The notes under the pieces are model-generated. The model was not told the DNA's origin. It searched no databases and saw nothing but the letters and a program-made list of their open reading frames with translations. A stretch of 64,000 nt of DNA from NCBI GenBank assembly GCA_013400115.1, contig VXBP01010406.1, positions 62,440-126,439 of the forward strand, written 5' to 3'. Source of the DNA: Rhinopomastus cyanomelas (taxonomy: Eukaryota; Chordata; Aves; Bucerotiformes; Rhinopomastidae). The number at the start of each line of letters is the position of its first letter. The stretch's first letter is position 1. The translations under genes and the position numbers were made by a program. Positions 11,789-23,908 of the stretch are shown here, piece after piece.

Positions 11789-12655
11789 ATCACGGTATCA
11801 CAGTAATGGTAAGATTGGAAAAGACTTCAAAGATCATCCAGTCCAACCTAAATCCAAATCAACCCAGTAATCCTAACATCTAACACCTAGATCAGGCCAC
11901 TCAGTACCACATCCAGCCTAACCTTGAACACCTCCAGGAACAGCGACTCAACCACCTCCGTGGGCAGCCCATTCCAAAACCAGATCACTCTTGCAGTGAA
12001 AAATCTCTTCCTAATGTCAAGTCTAAACCTCCCCAGATGGAGCTTAAGACTGTGACCTCTTGTCTTGTCTCCAGTAGCCAGGGAGAAAAGACCAACCCCT
12101 GCCTGACTGCAACCACCTTTCAGATAGTTATAGACAGCGCTAAGGTCACCCCTGAGCCTCCTCTTTTGCAGGCTGAACAAACCCAGCTCCCTCAGCCTCT
12201 CCTCACAGGGCTGATCTTCCAGCCCCTTCCCCATTCCAGTTGCCCTTCTCTGGACTCCTTCCAGCACCTCGACATCTTTCTCAAACTGAGGGGCCCAGAA
12301 CTGAACACAACCCTCCAGGTGTGGTCTAACCAGTGCTGACTACAGGGGAAGGATAAACTGCTGGCCACACCATTCTTGATGCAGGCCAGGATGCCCTTGG
12401 CCCTCTTGGCCGCCTGGGCACACTGCTGACTCATGTTAAGTTTGCTGTCCACCAACACCCCCAAGTCTCTCTCCACCTGAGAACTCTCCAAGAACTCCAT
12501 TCCCAGCCTGTAGTTCTGCCTGGGATTGTTATAACCAAAATGCAGAACCCGACACTTAGACTTGTTAAAACTCATCCTGTTGGAGTCTGCCCATCTCTCC
12601 AGTCTGTCCAGATCCCTCTGCAGGGCCCTCCTACCCTCATGATTCATTCTGTCCT
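11789..12655 (-). mobile_element. CR1 LINE, long 3' fragment (about 870 bp), antisense
   Basis: The copy's 3' end is at 11789 (TATCACAGTAATGG on +) and its broken 5' end is near 12655. Two overlapping minus-strand frames hold the post-RT part of ORF2. At 12192-12647 the residues run RWADSNRMSFNKSKCRVLHF, NNPRQNYRLGMEFLESSQVE, then DLGVLVDSKLNMSQQCAQAA. At 11887-12267 they run LEGVQRRATGMGKGLEDQPC to the stop. A frameshift around 12330-12360 falls in the 'LPLCSALVRPHLE' region. Same subfamily as the 29.8 and 40.1 kb copies. Confidence 0.95.
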
Positions 12656-12967
12656 GTACAGGGTCTGCAGTACATCTAGGAAGACGTCCAGTTGTTTAGA
12701 GCTGGTTTTACCATCTAACCTGAACGATCCAATCTGTGTTCTTAAAGATACTGCGCGAAACCTCTTGCGTTCAACGTTTCTTTACTGGGAGACAGTGTTG
12801 CTGCTCTTCTTGTAGTGATCAGTGTACTGGCAAAAAAACCACCCTAGTGACAGAAACAAACTGTCATTTAATTTCATTTATTCAATCATGTTATAGACTA
12901 GTTGAAAGAACCTTTTTTTGCCGTTCAAGGCTTTCGTCAGTGAAACAGATGTCAGTGAATTAGTCTG

Positions 12968-13326
12968 GTTCAGTCTGAAGAAGAAGAGGCCAAGGGGAGA
13001 CCTTCCTGCTGTCTAAAACTGCCTGAAAGGAGGTTGTAGGGAGGTGGGGCTTGGTCTTGTCTTTCAAGTAAAAACAAGTAATAGGAATAGAGGAAGTGGC
13101 TTCAAGATGCACCAGCAGAAGTTTAGGTCAGACATTAGAAGAAACTTCTTCATGGAAAGGGTCATCAGGTCTTGAAACAGGCTGCCCAGGGAGTCAGTAG
13201 AATCACCATCCTTGGATGTGTTTCAAAGTTGTGTAGATCTGGAGCTTAGGGAACGGGTTAGCACTGGCCTTGGGACAGCTGGTTTAGATTTGAAGATCTT
13301 CCAGCCCAAACAATTCTATGATTCTG
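12968..13326 (+). mobile_element. CR1 LINE 3' fragment
   Basis: Begins at 'gttcagtctgaagaagaagaggcc' (FSLKKKR-type) and keeps the 'cattagaagaaacttcttcatggaaagggtcatcagg' block and 'aggctgcccagggagtcagtag'. It ends with ACAATTCTATGATTCTGCA. The ORF2 frame is broken throughout, so this is an old copy. Confidence 0.88.
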
Positions 13327-13338
13327 CATCATATACTG

Positions 13339-13423
13339 ATCTCTAAGTGATCCTGCTCTAGCAGGGGGGACTACGGGATCTTCATAGGTCTCTTCCAACC
13401 TGACCATTAATTGTGTGGTTCTG
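13339..13423 (+). mobile_element. CR1 LINE 3' tail, separate insertion
   Basis: Contains AAGTGATCCTGCTCTAGCAG, 'gggggactacgggatcttcataggtctcttccaacctgacc', and a degenerate end TGTGTGGTTCTG. It lies 13 bp after the terminal repeat of the preceding copy and has its own tail, so the two insertions are independent. Confidence 0.75.
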
Positions 13424-14876
13424 GGTGTGATCCATAGGTGCCTGCTCACCAAGTTGGGTTGCCCAGTGCAGATAACCGTGTCCAGCACCACTTGTGTTCA
13501 GACCAGACTGCAGCCTAAAGTGCCCATGGAAGTGGCAGATTTATTTACTTCCCTGCTTTCTCCAATCGTAGGTTCAGACTGTGCAGTATTTGAATCCTTT
13601 CACCCTGGGAACAAGAAAGAAACAAACTTCTTTGAAATCCCTGAGAAGATCAGAAAGTGTGTTTGTAACACTCGGAACCCCACCACCTCTGAAATGTGGG
13701 CTCCTGCCTCTTTTTGCCACCGTGCACTCACCTCCCCGCTCCACAGAGACATCCAGCTCCGCTCGGGGTTATATAACTGGGACTCGACACCGCGGCCAAG
13801 TTACCAGTAGCTGTGGAGTTGAGCTTAGTGAACTGTAACAGAGTGTGAATTCTCCTTAGCGTGCTTGGCAGCAGTACTGACTGCATGGAGAAGCACACTT
13901 GGAGGATAAATGGATGGCTTAGCCTTACAGAGCAGCTGTATTTAATGCTCTGAGCTGTCGGTTACCGACTTCACGCCGTTTGCGTGTCGGCAAACGTGCT
14001 GAGCGCAGCACAGAGCCCCATCAGTGAAATTAATAGCTCTGTTTGCCAACCCGTGTTTAGACCTTGCCACATTAACTTGGAGTTCCTGTGCTCAGTATTC
14101 ACCTCATGGAACCAGCAGTCTCGTCCAGCATGGAAACAGTCAGCAGCATGTGGCCACACAGCGACTGCCTTGCAGACTGAGGCTTTGTTTTGTTTCACTT
14201 GTTCTGCCAAAGCCTTAACCCCCAAAGTTGTTCAACCTCATCGCTCCAAACAGAAGCAATTAGTCCCTGCAGGACTGTGGCATGGGTGAATCTGAAGAAG
14301 GTGTTACTGATACCACATTTTTAGAGATATTTGGTCAATAGTTAGTATTTGCTAATAGTTTAAAAGCTTACTTTAAAAACCCAGGCTGCGGTTGATATGA
14401 GATAGGACGGTGCCAATTTTCATAGATGTCCCCAGAAAAGACCCTTGATTTCACTGTTCCTCACTTTACCTATCTAGAACATTACGGCTTATTTTTCTGC
14501 ACAATATTTATGGTGAGGTACCTACGTGGAAACTGCTTTTTTTAGAATCTAGTTCACCTACACAACAGGTCTCATCAACTTTATCAGCCTGGTCTAAATA
14601 GAAAACAGTTCAGTGTACAGGAAAAGCTGCTTAAAAGGAAAAAAAACAACCTGCAGATATGGGGAAGGTAAGTAGGTCTGTGTTTCAATATCTCAGTGTT
14701 CCTTCAACTGTCAGTTATAAATCAGAGGGTCACAGGAAGTTCAGAAGAGACCGTGAAGTTTGCAGCAGCTGGGGTTCAGCGAACTACATTTCATTTCCAG
14801 CAGTGTCAGCTCCTCCACTCTTCATGGAGGCACCTGATAAACATCACAGTAGCCCAGTGTACCAGGTTGTGTCTGC
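13424..14876. other. Unassigned stretch with TATA-like palindrome
   Basis: No gene recognised. Around 13728-13800 there is a strong minus-strand donor (GGAG|GTGAGTGC) and a GTTATATAAC palindrome near 13769 inside a CpG-containing segment. These might mark a minor transcript, but no open frame or acceptor makes a convincing exon. Frames at 13415-13810 and 13984-14289 on + are of chance length. Confidence 0.35.
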
Positions 14877-15010
14877 TGCCATAAGGTTGGAAGGGATCCT
14901 GAGGATCATTCACTTAAAGCTAAAGAAGTGCTGTTCAGATGAGATGGCCCAGCACCCCGTCAAGCCCAGCCTTAAAACTGTCTGAAGCTGAGGAATCCCC
15001 CACTTCCCTC
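14877..15010 (-). mobile_element. Probable old CR1 3' tail, antisense
   Basis: AAGGTTGGAAGGGATCCTGAGGATCAT, then 'cccagccttaaaactgtctgaagctgaggaatcccccacttccctcag'. This matches the reverse of CR1 tails that carry 'gaatccaccacttccctggg'. There is no terminal repeat and divergence is high. Confidence 0.5.
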
Positions 15011-17130
15011 AGAAGACTTGCTTGGACCATGCTCTCCTTGCTGGTGCAGGAAGTGTCCGTCACTAGAAGCAGCCAGAAGTAGCTCTGTGGTCCCCATGCC
15101 TGTGCTCACACTCTGTCATTTCATGTGCACACAGACCCCAAAAGACCACAAAAGTACCTGCTGCTACATCAGTGGACGTAGTTCTCCAGCAAAACCAAAG
15201 GCTTTGCTCGTTGTAAGGCAGCTTCCTTCTCCCCTCTGTCACCCATTCATCCAAACGATTCATAACACTGGGAATCACCTGCTCTCATTCTGCCTTAACA
15301 AGCAGCAGATGACCTGCTGGGGCCCTGCAGGGTAGCCTCTTGACCCTTTAATTTCACCTGGAGATAAAACTTCTTAGAATGCCAAGGAGGCACCAGAAGC
15401 TGCAGGATAAGATACGGATCCTCAAAGTGTGGGTTCATTTGGAATGAGCTCATGATATTTGGATGCTGATTCATGACTGGATCTGCAAGCCTTAGCTATT
15501 AAACTTGAAAGCACAGGCTTGATCATCAGATTTCCACTGCCACCTTTTTTGGTTCATGTAAAGCAGCTTTACTGTGGAGTGATTTCTTTAAAGATGACAC
15601 AAACAGGAAAAACATCCCTTACTGGGGTTGCTCGAGTGAAATAAAGGATTTACCTGCGGCTTGGAGAGCTTAGAGCTGCAGAGTTTGGTGCAAAGATCCA
15701 TCAGCGGGTGCAAACTGACCCAACTCTAGAACCAGGAGCTGCAGGTTTTCATCTGTGTGCCCCTAGGAAGCAGCTAGGTGGATGACCTGGATGACCTCGG
15801 AGTGTCAACCTCGCTGCAGTGATGTCTTTTGTCACTGAGCAGGTGTTTTCACAGCGTTAGGTGCTATCAGAAGGTTCAGGCAGGAGGACACTGTGGTGGG
15901 TGTTGTCCGTACCGTGCCCCAGCTGAGGCCATCCTTGGTATCTTATCAAAGCAGTAAAGGGGCTGATCTCAGGTGATACTGGTGATTTAATGAGATTAAT
16001 AGGTAAAATGAGGCTCTTAACAAGTTCACGATGTGTTTTGAGTGGCCCCACCTTCTCTAGGAAATGTGTGCTGTTGTTTCAGGGGTACCTGAGTTCTGTT
16101 TTCTCTGTCCCAGGAGAAGTTTATTTATCATCTTTCTCACACGAATTGCTCTTTCAGTCGTCTAAACAGTTTGTGGATTCACTGTGTCAACCCGTAAGTT
16201 TCTTAATCTGACAGCTCGTTGGTGGGTTTGGTTGGTTGTTTGTTTGAGGGTGTTTTGGGTTCTTTTCAGTGTCTGTTTATGGTCCTTTTTACTGCTACTC
16301 CTTGGGGTAAACAGCAACGTTTAGCACTTGTTTCTTACAAAGGCTGAAGACAAGGTGCAGCTTTGTCTCACGGGCTGTTTGCTGGACAAGAAACGGGTCT
16401 CGACGTCTTTGAAGTCTAGGCGCCCCATCAAGTGGGCTATTTTGATCCCCTTTTCTCACTTCCAAGTGAGACATTTCTAATGAATTAGGCTGAACTAGAC
16501 TGTGCTAGTGGGTGATGTGACTGATGTGGTTGGCGTGACAGGCAGTCGCTCGGCTGAAATGTTGAAGATGGCTTTTAAATTAATGAAGCTGACATGGTAT
16601 GAAGGTTGTAGCCCACGTATTCTGTGGAACTGTCTGCTCCCCTGCGTTCTTCCAGCTTCTTTCGCCCCCCTAGAACTCTCGGGGTAGCAAGAGATGGAAA
16701 TGGCGTCCGGGGCTTTTGTTTCCATCTCCGTTAGCTAATTGCGGCGTCGGTCCCAGCAAACAGCGAGATGCAGGCGTGTGTCTGCAGCCAGATGCCTGTG
16801 TGCTACTAGCTTGGCTAAGTTAGATTCAGAGTGACAGATCTGGTTTTTAATTAGTACTCGGACAAATTTGTCAATGCGGATTGAAGGATGAGTCGTTTGG
16901 ATGGAGCTTGTTATATCTTCTGCAGCTGCTGAGGGACAGAGAGGTGGAGCAGCTCGTCTTTGTGCTTGTGAGCTTTTGCTGGTTGCGTTTTGAAAAGGCT
17001 TTTGTAGGAGGGGGAAAAACCCAAAACAAACCCTCCCCAGAACAAACCCAAGCCTACGGAGCCTGGTACAGACTCGTTGAGCCGTGCCTACAGATTAACA
17101 AACCAGGGGTAGGCAAACCGTTTTTTCTTT

Positions 17131-17694
17131 TTAAATCCCCGAGAAATCTGCACTGATCTCTAGGTTACATTTGTTCCTACAAAACACCAGGCTCGATAAT
17201 TGTTTGGTAGCGATGGAACACGCTCCTGTGCTGCCCATCAGTGCAGCTTTGCAGAACAGTGGGTGGGTTTGTGTCCAACACCCCTTGCTGGAGGCTGTAC
17301 TTGAGCTCTGGGTCAATACAGTCTCCACGACTGAAGCTCGTATTGACTCTTGGATTAAATTTAAGCCAGTTGCTGTCTCTGAGCTCAGACTCAAAAGTGC
17401 AGAAGAGTGACATGTGGCACTCCAGGAGTGCTCTTGCTGGACTGCGCTGAAGTCCTCCTGGTTTAATACTTGTAACTCGGGATGCCCGCCTTGGCAAGCG
17501 GCGACTGGAGTCTGCTTGTGTGTTCTGTTCACGTGAGGCTGTTTGGCTCCTCCAAACAGTTTTAGAGGAAGGCACCCAGAGATGAGCCCCCGGAATTTGC
17601 ACCCTGCTCGTTTTCCCTTTATTCCTAAAGAAGTGCCTGGCAGCACAGCAGTGTTTCCAGAAGGATGGTTAACCCTTGCCTGCTCGAGTGGCAA
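17131..17694 (-). other. Unassigned 187-codon open reading frame
   Basis: This is the longest open frame in the window that is not CR1. It is rich in Ser, Thr, Cys and Leu, with no recognised domain, signal peptide or membrane segment. A second minus-strand frame of 141 codons (17177-17602) overlaps it. Two long overlapping frames on one strand usually mean stop-poor DNA rather than coding. With a 64-kb window and six frames, about one such frame is expected by chance. I do not call it a gene. Confidence 0.12.
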
Positions 17695-17778
17695 ATGGCC
17701 CCTGATTTTTCTGGTTTACGCAGATGTTCCTGGATCAGGGGTTTGGGTCTGGGGGATCACTGCACAGATTACAGGCAC

Positions 17779-17808
17779 TGCTGTGTGCACAGCTCGTTGC
17801 ACACAGCA
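17779..17808. repeat. Perfect inverted repeat (11-bp stem, 8-base loop)
   Basis: TGCTGTGTGCA (17779-17789) is the exact reverse complement of TGCACACAGCA (17798-17808), separated by CAGCTCGT. The stem is too short for a typical pre-miRNA, and there is no following T run for RNA polymerase III termination. Confidence 0.7.
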
Positions 17809-18679
17809 ATCTTTAGGCTCTAGCTGAAACAAAGAGCATGTATTAAATAAATATGTCAGAACTTGCAATAAGCAAGTAGGGGATGAAGTTTATTGACCTT
17901 AGTGGGCTAATAAAATGAGGAGACCTGCATTAGGTCAAATGAGCTCCAAATGTTATTTATTGGCTGTTGGGGGGGGAGGGTTAATTTATTAAAACCCTGT
18001 GTCCAAGCTAAGGGTATTTTTTTTTTTTACCCCAACAGAGCCAATTTATCTGTAATTTGGGTAAAACGGGGTGTAACTTTTAAAATCCACATTCTGATGT
18101 AAAAGAATCAAACCCAGCAAAAGCACAAGAATTAGTCCTAAAGAGGAATTTCATTTTCCATCTCCGTGTTGCAACAGTGAATGAGGTCTGAAAGGGTAGA
18201 GAGTAGCGCTCAATTCACTGAAGTGTGACAATTCTTCCATGTCAGTGATTTCAAGCCTAAAGGGGATGACATCCTGTACGCACACTCATCCATTTGTGTT
18301 TATTAAATTAAAGCCTACGTGAATTTGCAACAACAGACTGTTCATTAACAGGAAGAGAGACTATTGCTTCTCTCTTGGGACTGTTTTGGCTTCCATCCAT
18401 TGATCTGTTCTTGCATCGACACAAATATCAGGGCTTTGTCTGTGTTGGGTTTGTTTTCTCCTCTGAAAGATGAGGTGATAAACAGCAGACAATGATTTCC
18501 TGCTGGCCTGCTGTGTCTCCTACACACAGGAACTGGCAAAATGGGCTACCGAATATACTAGCCAGCACACGACGGCACTATCCTGCTTTTGGAATGTATT
18601 GGCTCCTAGGTATCTCAGCTAAAACGGTGCCATCGCTGTTAGATGTACAGGTGCTGGGGGGAAGGAAGATCAAGTGAAG

Positions 18680-18852
18680 ACCTTCCTCTGCCCTGGAAGG
18701 GCATTGAATCGCCATTCCTGGGCATCTTCAAAAGCCCTGTTGATCTGGAGCTTAGGGTCGTGGTTCAGCAGTGGCCTGGGGATGGTTGGGTTAGTGGCTG
18801 GACTCCATGAGCTTCAAGGTCCTTTCCAACCCGAGCACTTTAGTGATTCTGA
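18680..18852 (+). mobile_element. CR1 LINE 3' tail with last ORF2 codons
   Basis: The piece keeps 'attgaatcgccattcctgggcatcttcaaaa' (ESPFLGIFK region) and 'gatctggagcttagggtcgtggttcagcagtggcctggggatggttggg'. It continues to GGTCCTTTCCAACCCGAGCA and GTGATTCTGA. The wording resembles the copies at 13.0 and 32.2 kb. Confidence 0.82.
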
Positions 18853-21074
18853 TGGCGCTGTGTGGTTTCATGTGCGCTTCCGTTGCACTCGAAGGTTCTC
18901 GGGGAAAGCAGCATCTTTATCGTGCAGCACCCTGAGCGGGGACGTGGAAATACCAGTTGTGTACTGTGGGTCTTCAGGACTGTGCGTGTGCTGTGAGGCA
19001 GAGAGAGTAAATTTAAGCTGTAGCTTTTCAAAAGCTCCCCAGTTCCCTTCTCCCTCTTTCAACATTGTTCATATTTCCAATAACTGGGGAGTAGCTGTGT
19101 TACGGAGTCGGGAGGACTACAGGGAGAGGGCTGCAGGCTTTCTGACCAGTTCGGGATGTTCCTGAGAAAGGGTAGAGAGGAGAAAGCATCCAGATGTTTT
19201 TGCAAGAAGCTACAAACAGTTATGCAGAGCAGATTAACAGGTATGGGGGTGTATGAGTTCAGCAGAGAATCTCACGTACATGGAACGTGTCGGTACGTTT
19301 AGGGGGACACAGAAATCTCGACTCTAGCCATTTAGGGTGGAAGAAATGGTCTGAGTGCAGCAGTAGGAGAGAGCACAGAGACCCATTTGGGAATATAAAT
19401 TTAGTGGTAGGAATGAAGCAGTGGGTCCAAATAAAAGAGCAGAGTGGAGTGACAGAGCAGTCACACACAAGGGGACTTTTTTAAAGGCATTGGAAGCATC
19501 ACCTGTGACTGGCTACCGCTGAAGAGCTGGTGTGGTGTCCTGCAGGGGGGGGGGTTAGGCAGAAAGTAGTGTTTTCCTAAGTTAAAAACTGGGTGCAGCA
19601 TGGATAGACGATGGGAGCTGAAGGTGCAGAGGATGAGCGTGTGGGATTCTCTGACGGCGTAGCCAGCAGTGAGTCAGAGAAGAAAGCAGAGCCAACAGAA
19701 AACAAAAGCCACATGAAAAGGAAGGTGCGTCAAGCTATAGAAAGCACAGTTTGGGCTAGTTAATGTGGCTTCCTGGCTGTGGTTAATATCAGAGGACCTC
19801 CTGGGTAGCTTAACGTAAATTGAAAAAAAACAAACCAAAAGCAAATAGGTCATTTAAAAAAAACCCAGCCCAGACTTAAGACCAAGATAAGTAGGCGTAG
19901 CACTGAGAATTCGGTCTTGGGTGAGCTGAGCTGGGTGCTCACAAATTTGAGTTTTAACCTGGTTGTGGTTTTTTTAGCTCCTCTTTTCCTAAGTACAGGA
20001 GACAGGAGGTTTTGATTTTAAATCTTCAGATTAACTTATTAGATTCTCTTGTATTCTAGTTAAACTCCAACTGAACTAAGGTTCGTGCTGGAGAAGGGTC
20101 TGAAGGTGGTTTGTTTTCATATGCCTACCCATCCTTTCCTGGGTTTGGCACTAAAGAGAAGTCAAAGTGTTGAAGCTGCCTGACAAACATCACTCTGGTG
20201 TGGAAGAAAAGGGAAATAAACAGAAAGTTGTATTGATCCAAGATGCCTCTTGATTACAGCTGTTATTTATGCTGCTCAACTGTGGCTGCTCCCAGGTGTG
20301 ACGTCAGAGTGCCTTCTGTGCTGTCTTTCCTCGAGGTGTTTTGCCCCAGTTGTGTAAGGGGGAGGTGTACAGTACTCACGTGTGCCAGGACCCAGCCTCA
20401 GATGTGCACAAGTTCTGAATCTCTGGAGGTCCATGTGGAGGCAGCTGAGGATGGCTAGTGCTGGTCTGAAGCAGCCAATGCCCTGTTGGGGATGCAGTGC
20501 CCATGGTTCTTGTGTGACCTTATTTTGCTAATGACTGTTAGGCTGAAGCCCCAGCAGATAGTCAGCCCTGCAGTGAGTGAGAGGACAGGACGGAGTCCGT
20601 GCAGAGATCTGTGAGCTGCTGATAGAGATCACGTTTCGTACGCTGAGACTCGGGGGGCTTCCAAGGGATGAAATGAGTTGTAGCAGGTTTTTCAGCCTGG
20701 ATAAGAAAGGTACCAAAGGCCTTGCACATGGCTGTGGGTGATGTGCCCATAGTGAAGCCTGTCTTGTTTCTCTTAAGAAAGTGATGTAACTTAGCTCCCA
20801 GAACTCCTCTGCCATAGGCTAATAAAAGGGAGCACCTTCATCCTACAAGGGCTCTGACCCAAATGAGAAGCTAATGGCAATCACAAGAATAAATGGCTTG
20901 TCTCAGACCTTGAACTTCATCTGTCATCTATCAATCTTTTTCCCAATGAGAATTGCCACGTTACTTGTCCAGACTTTTGTGACACCTTTACCTTAGGTAC
21001 AGAGCAGCCCTAAAGCCACCACTACCCCATCTTAGTTCTTTAGTGACCTCCCTTTCATGACATTGGGTTGAAAA
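18853..21074. other. Unassigned 2.2-kb stretch
   Basis: No gene or repeat family recognised. It contains a run of about ten G at 19544-19553 and A-rich tracts near 19823 and 19856. Short open frames on both strands overlap one another. Confidence 0.45.
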
Positions 21075-21912
21075 ATCACAGAGCTATAAATCACAGAATC
21101 ATTAGGGATTGGAAGGGACCTCAAAAGATCATCTGGTCCAATCCCCCTGCAACAGCAGGATCACCTAGACCAAGCTGCATATCCATCTGTTCCTAGGGAA
21201 CACACCCAGGCAGGTTTAAAATGCCTCCAGAACAAGACCCCACAACCCCCCTGGGCAGCCTGTTCCAGGGCTCTGTCACCCTCCCTGTGAAGAAGATCCT
21301 TCTGATATTTATATGGAACTTCCTATGTTCCAGCTTACACCCAGTGCCCCTTGTCCGATCACTACATGACACCAAGAAGAGCCCAGCTCCGTCCTCCTGA
21401 CTCCCATCTTTCACACATTTATAAACATTAATGAGGTCACCCCTCAGTCTGCTCATCTCCAAGCTAAAGAAACCCAGCTCCCTCAGCCTTTCCTAATATG
21501 GGAGGTGCTCCACTTCCTTCATCATCCTCCTTGCTCTACACTGGACACCCTCCAGCAGCTCCACATCCCTCTTGAACTGAGGAGCCCAGAGACAATACTC
21601 CAGGTGTGATCTCACTAGTGCAGAGTACAGGGGCAGAAGAAACTCTCTCCATCTGCTAACCACCCCCCAGTCTGATCCACCCCAGGATGCTGTTGGCCCT
21701 CTTGGCCACGAGAGCACACTGCTGGCTCATAGTCGTCCTGCTGGCCACCAGGACCCCCAGATCCCTCTCTCCTACACTGCTCTCCAACAGGTCAGTCCCC
21801 AGGCTACACTGGTACCTGGGGTTGTTCCTGCCCAGATGCCAGACTCCACACTTGCCCTTGCTATACCCCATTACATGGCTCTCTGCCCAGCTCTCCAGCC
21901 TGTCCAGAAATC
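21075..21912 (-). mobile_element. CR1 LINE, long 3' fragment (about 830 bp), antisense
   Basis: The 3' end at about 21089 reads TCACAGAATCATTAGGGATTGG on +. Three minus-strand frames carry consecutive ORF2 parts: 21656-21871 has SKGKCGVWHLGRNNPRYQCS and DLGVLVASRTTMSQQCALVA; 21493-21717 has LLPLYSALVRSHLEYCLWAP; 21193-21462 has SRLRGDLINVYKCVKDGSQE, then RRIFFTGRVTEPWNRLPRG. Frameshifts separate them. The 5' break is at about 21912. The LINVYK wording groups it with the 7.5, 23.6, 31.4 and 35.3 kb copies. Confidence 0.95.
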
Positions 21913-23581
21913 CTGAATTTGTTCTTCTTTAGTGTCTTTCTCTCTGGTTTAAAAAGAGGGGACAGGGAAAATGAGAGAGAGAAAGCCTTTTCCTTTGAGG
22001 TGGTGCTGCTGTGCATCCCACGGTCATCTCATCCTTCTGAGGAAAGCTCAGCTTTCCAGTCCCACTGTTAGGTAATTGCTTTGAGAACGATCCATCTGTG
22101 GACACGGGCTGCATTGCTGTTCATTAAAGCCTGTCGTCGTGCAGGGTTTGGGCTGCTCTGTAATTGTGCTGCCTTTTCCTCTTCATTATAAATGTTAATG
22201 TGGGTTTGCATGAAGCTTGTTGACGCGCTGCAGTGAGAGCAGTGTGTCTCCAGGACTGTTTCTCCAGTGCACACACTTTGCATGACTGGTGATGCTTTGA
22301 CTTTTTGCAGTCTGTGCATCAAATGAAACAAGCAGCAGGGTTTTGCAATCGGTTCTATTAGCAGCTCACAAAGCAGAGTGTAAAAACTAGGCTTTCTTAA
22401 TAACTTCCTCAGGCTTTCATAGTAGAGTTTAGGGTGTTAGAGCCAAGGAAGTTAATATTTCACTGTCCTCCCTGGCTTTGTTCAAAGCATTAAACCAGTT
22501 GGTTTAGCTGTTAAAGGGCCTAACGTTGCAGACCTCTCCTAAAGCTTCAGAGAGGCTTGGATATGGGGTCGTAGACTTCAGTGTGTCCCTGCAGCCCAGT
22601 TTCACATGAAAAGAGGACTTAAAAACACAGGTGTGGGTACCAGGGTATTTTAAGGACATGCAGGAAGGGGCTCTGGTGTCTGTGAGTCGGTGTGGGTATC
22701 AGGGATCTCAGAGAAGAGGAAAGCAGGTTTTTATGTTGATTGTTCACAGGTCAGAAGAGCATTTGGGGACCCTCACAACCCAGTGCCCCACAGCAGCTTT
22801 TGATGTGGGTCAGAATGTGTTTATTCTTTGGAAAAGGACTGACCTGCTCGAGTGGGGAACAGAGGAAAGGGCGACCTGGTGCAAATGAGGTTGTTCTGAA
22901 CGTGTTGGTGTTGCTGTGTGTTTTTATCCCAGTGCCTGTAGTAAGGCACACTCCTACCCAGTCAAACCATGAAAACAAAATTGATGCTGTGTCAGCATCT
23001 TGGCTGCAAATAACACTCAAAACAGATTATAGGACATGCTAGGAATACAAAATAAGGTTAGAAATAATGCTTCAGCTGTGAGTTCTTCAGGCTGTGGAAA
23101 TAATAGGGCATAATTTAGTAGAAGAGGAACCAGGGAGTCAGCATACGCAGGGGAAAAAAATGAAAGGAGCAAGAAAAATGATGGGAAATGGAAATAGATG
23201 TAGGGGAAGTTTGGCAAGTCCTGTCAGCGGTAAATTATTACACTGACTGTGTGGAAGGACCAGAAGGGATTTTAAGAGGAGCTCGATGTTGTTCTCAAAT
23301 AAAGAGGGCAGTGACTGATCTTTGTGAGAGCTGCACTGGAAGTCCTGAAGAGGATGAGAAAATACACTTGGAGTATATTTGCTAACAACTTACAAACAAG
23401 CCCAGAACAGTGCAGGCGAGTGCTACAAGCTGTTTATACGATGTCCCTCCCGTCCTCGTCTGCTCTGAGAGGAGAGGTCTCTTCGTAATGCTGAAAAATT
23501 AATTCCAAATGCTCATTACATTGTGCTTGGTTTTTTATTTTAATCTTACTACTATATTAAAGATGTTTTTATGAAGTATAA
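21913..23581. other. Unassigned stretch with a short direct repeat
   Basis: No gene recognised. GGTGTGGGTACCAGGG (22630) recurs 59 bp later as GGTGTGGGTATCAGGG (22689). This is the only local duplication I see. Confidence 0.4.
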
Positions 23582-23908
23582 CATTAATATTTGTAAATGT
23601 GTGAAGGGTGGGTGTCGGGAGGATGGAGCCAGGCTCTTCTCAATGTCAACTGGTGATAGGATGAGGGGCAATGGGTGTGAGCTGGAACATAGGAGGTTCC
23701 ATATGAATGTGAGAAGGAACTTCTTCACAGAGAGGGTGACAGAAAGGGGCTGCCCAGGGGGGTTGTGGAGTCTCCTTCTCTGGAGATGCTTAAAAACCTC
23801 CCGGATATGTTCCTGTACGACTTGGTCCAGGTGATGCTGCTGTGTCAGGGGATTGGACTGGATGGTCTTTTGAGATCCCTTCCAATCCATGATGTTTTGT
23901 GATTCTGA
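23582..23908 (+). mobile_element. CR1 LINE 3' fragment
   Basis: Starts at the LINVYK position ('attaatatttgtaaatgtgtgaagg'). Open frame 23571-23834 gives VKGGCREDGARLFSMSTGDR and RFHMNVRRNFFTERVTER. A deletion then joins VTER to the GCPGG residues out of frame, losing the HWNRL codons. It ends with GGTCTTTTGAGATCCCTTCC and TTTTGTGATTCTGA. Confidence 0.92.

Larger units (their letters stand above)
15011..18679. other. Unassigned 3.7-kb stretch
   Basis: No recognisable repeat or gene. It contains the 187-codon minus-strand ORF and the hairpin listed separately, a G run (about 17971-17978), a T run (about 18019-18028), and an AT-rich segment near 16840-16880 with TTTTTAATTAGTACTC that could be regulatory. 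Confidence 0.4.

Noticed and set aside
13760..13780. GTTATATAAC as a TATA box
   Set aside because: It is a palindrome with no CpG island, open frame or initiator around it that would support a promoter.
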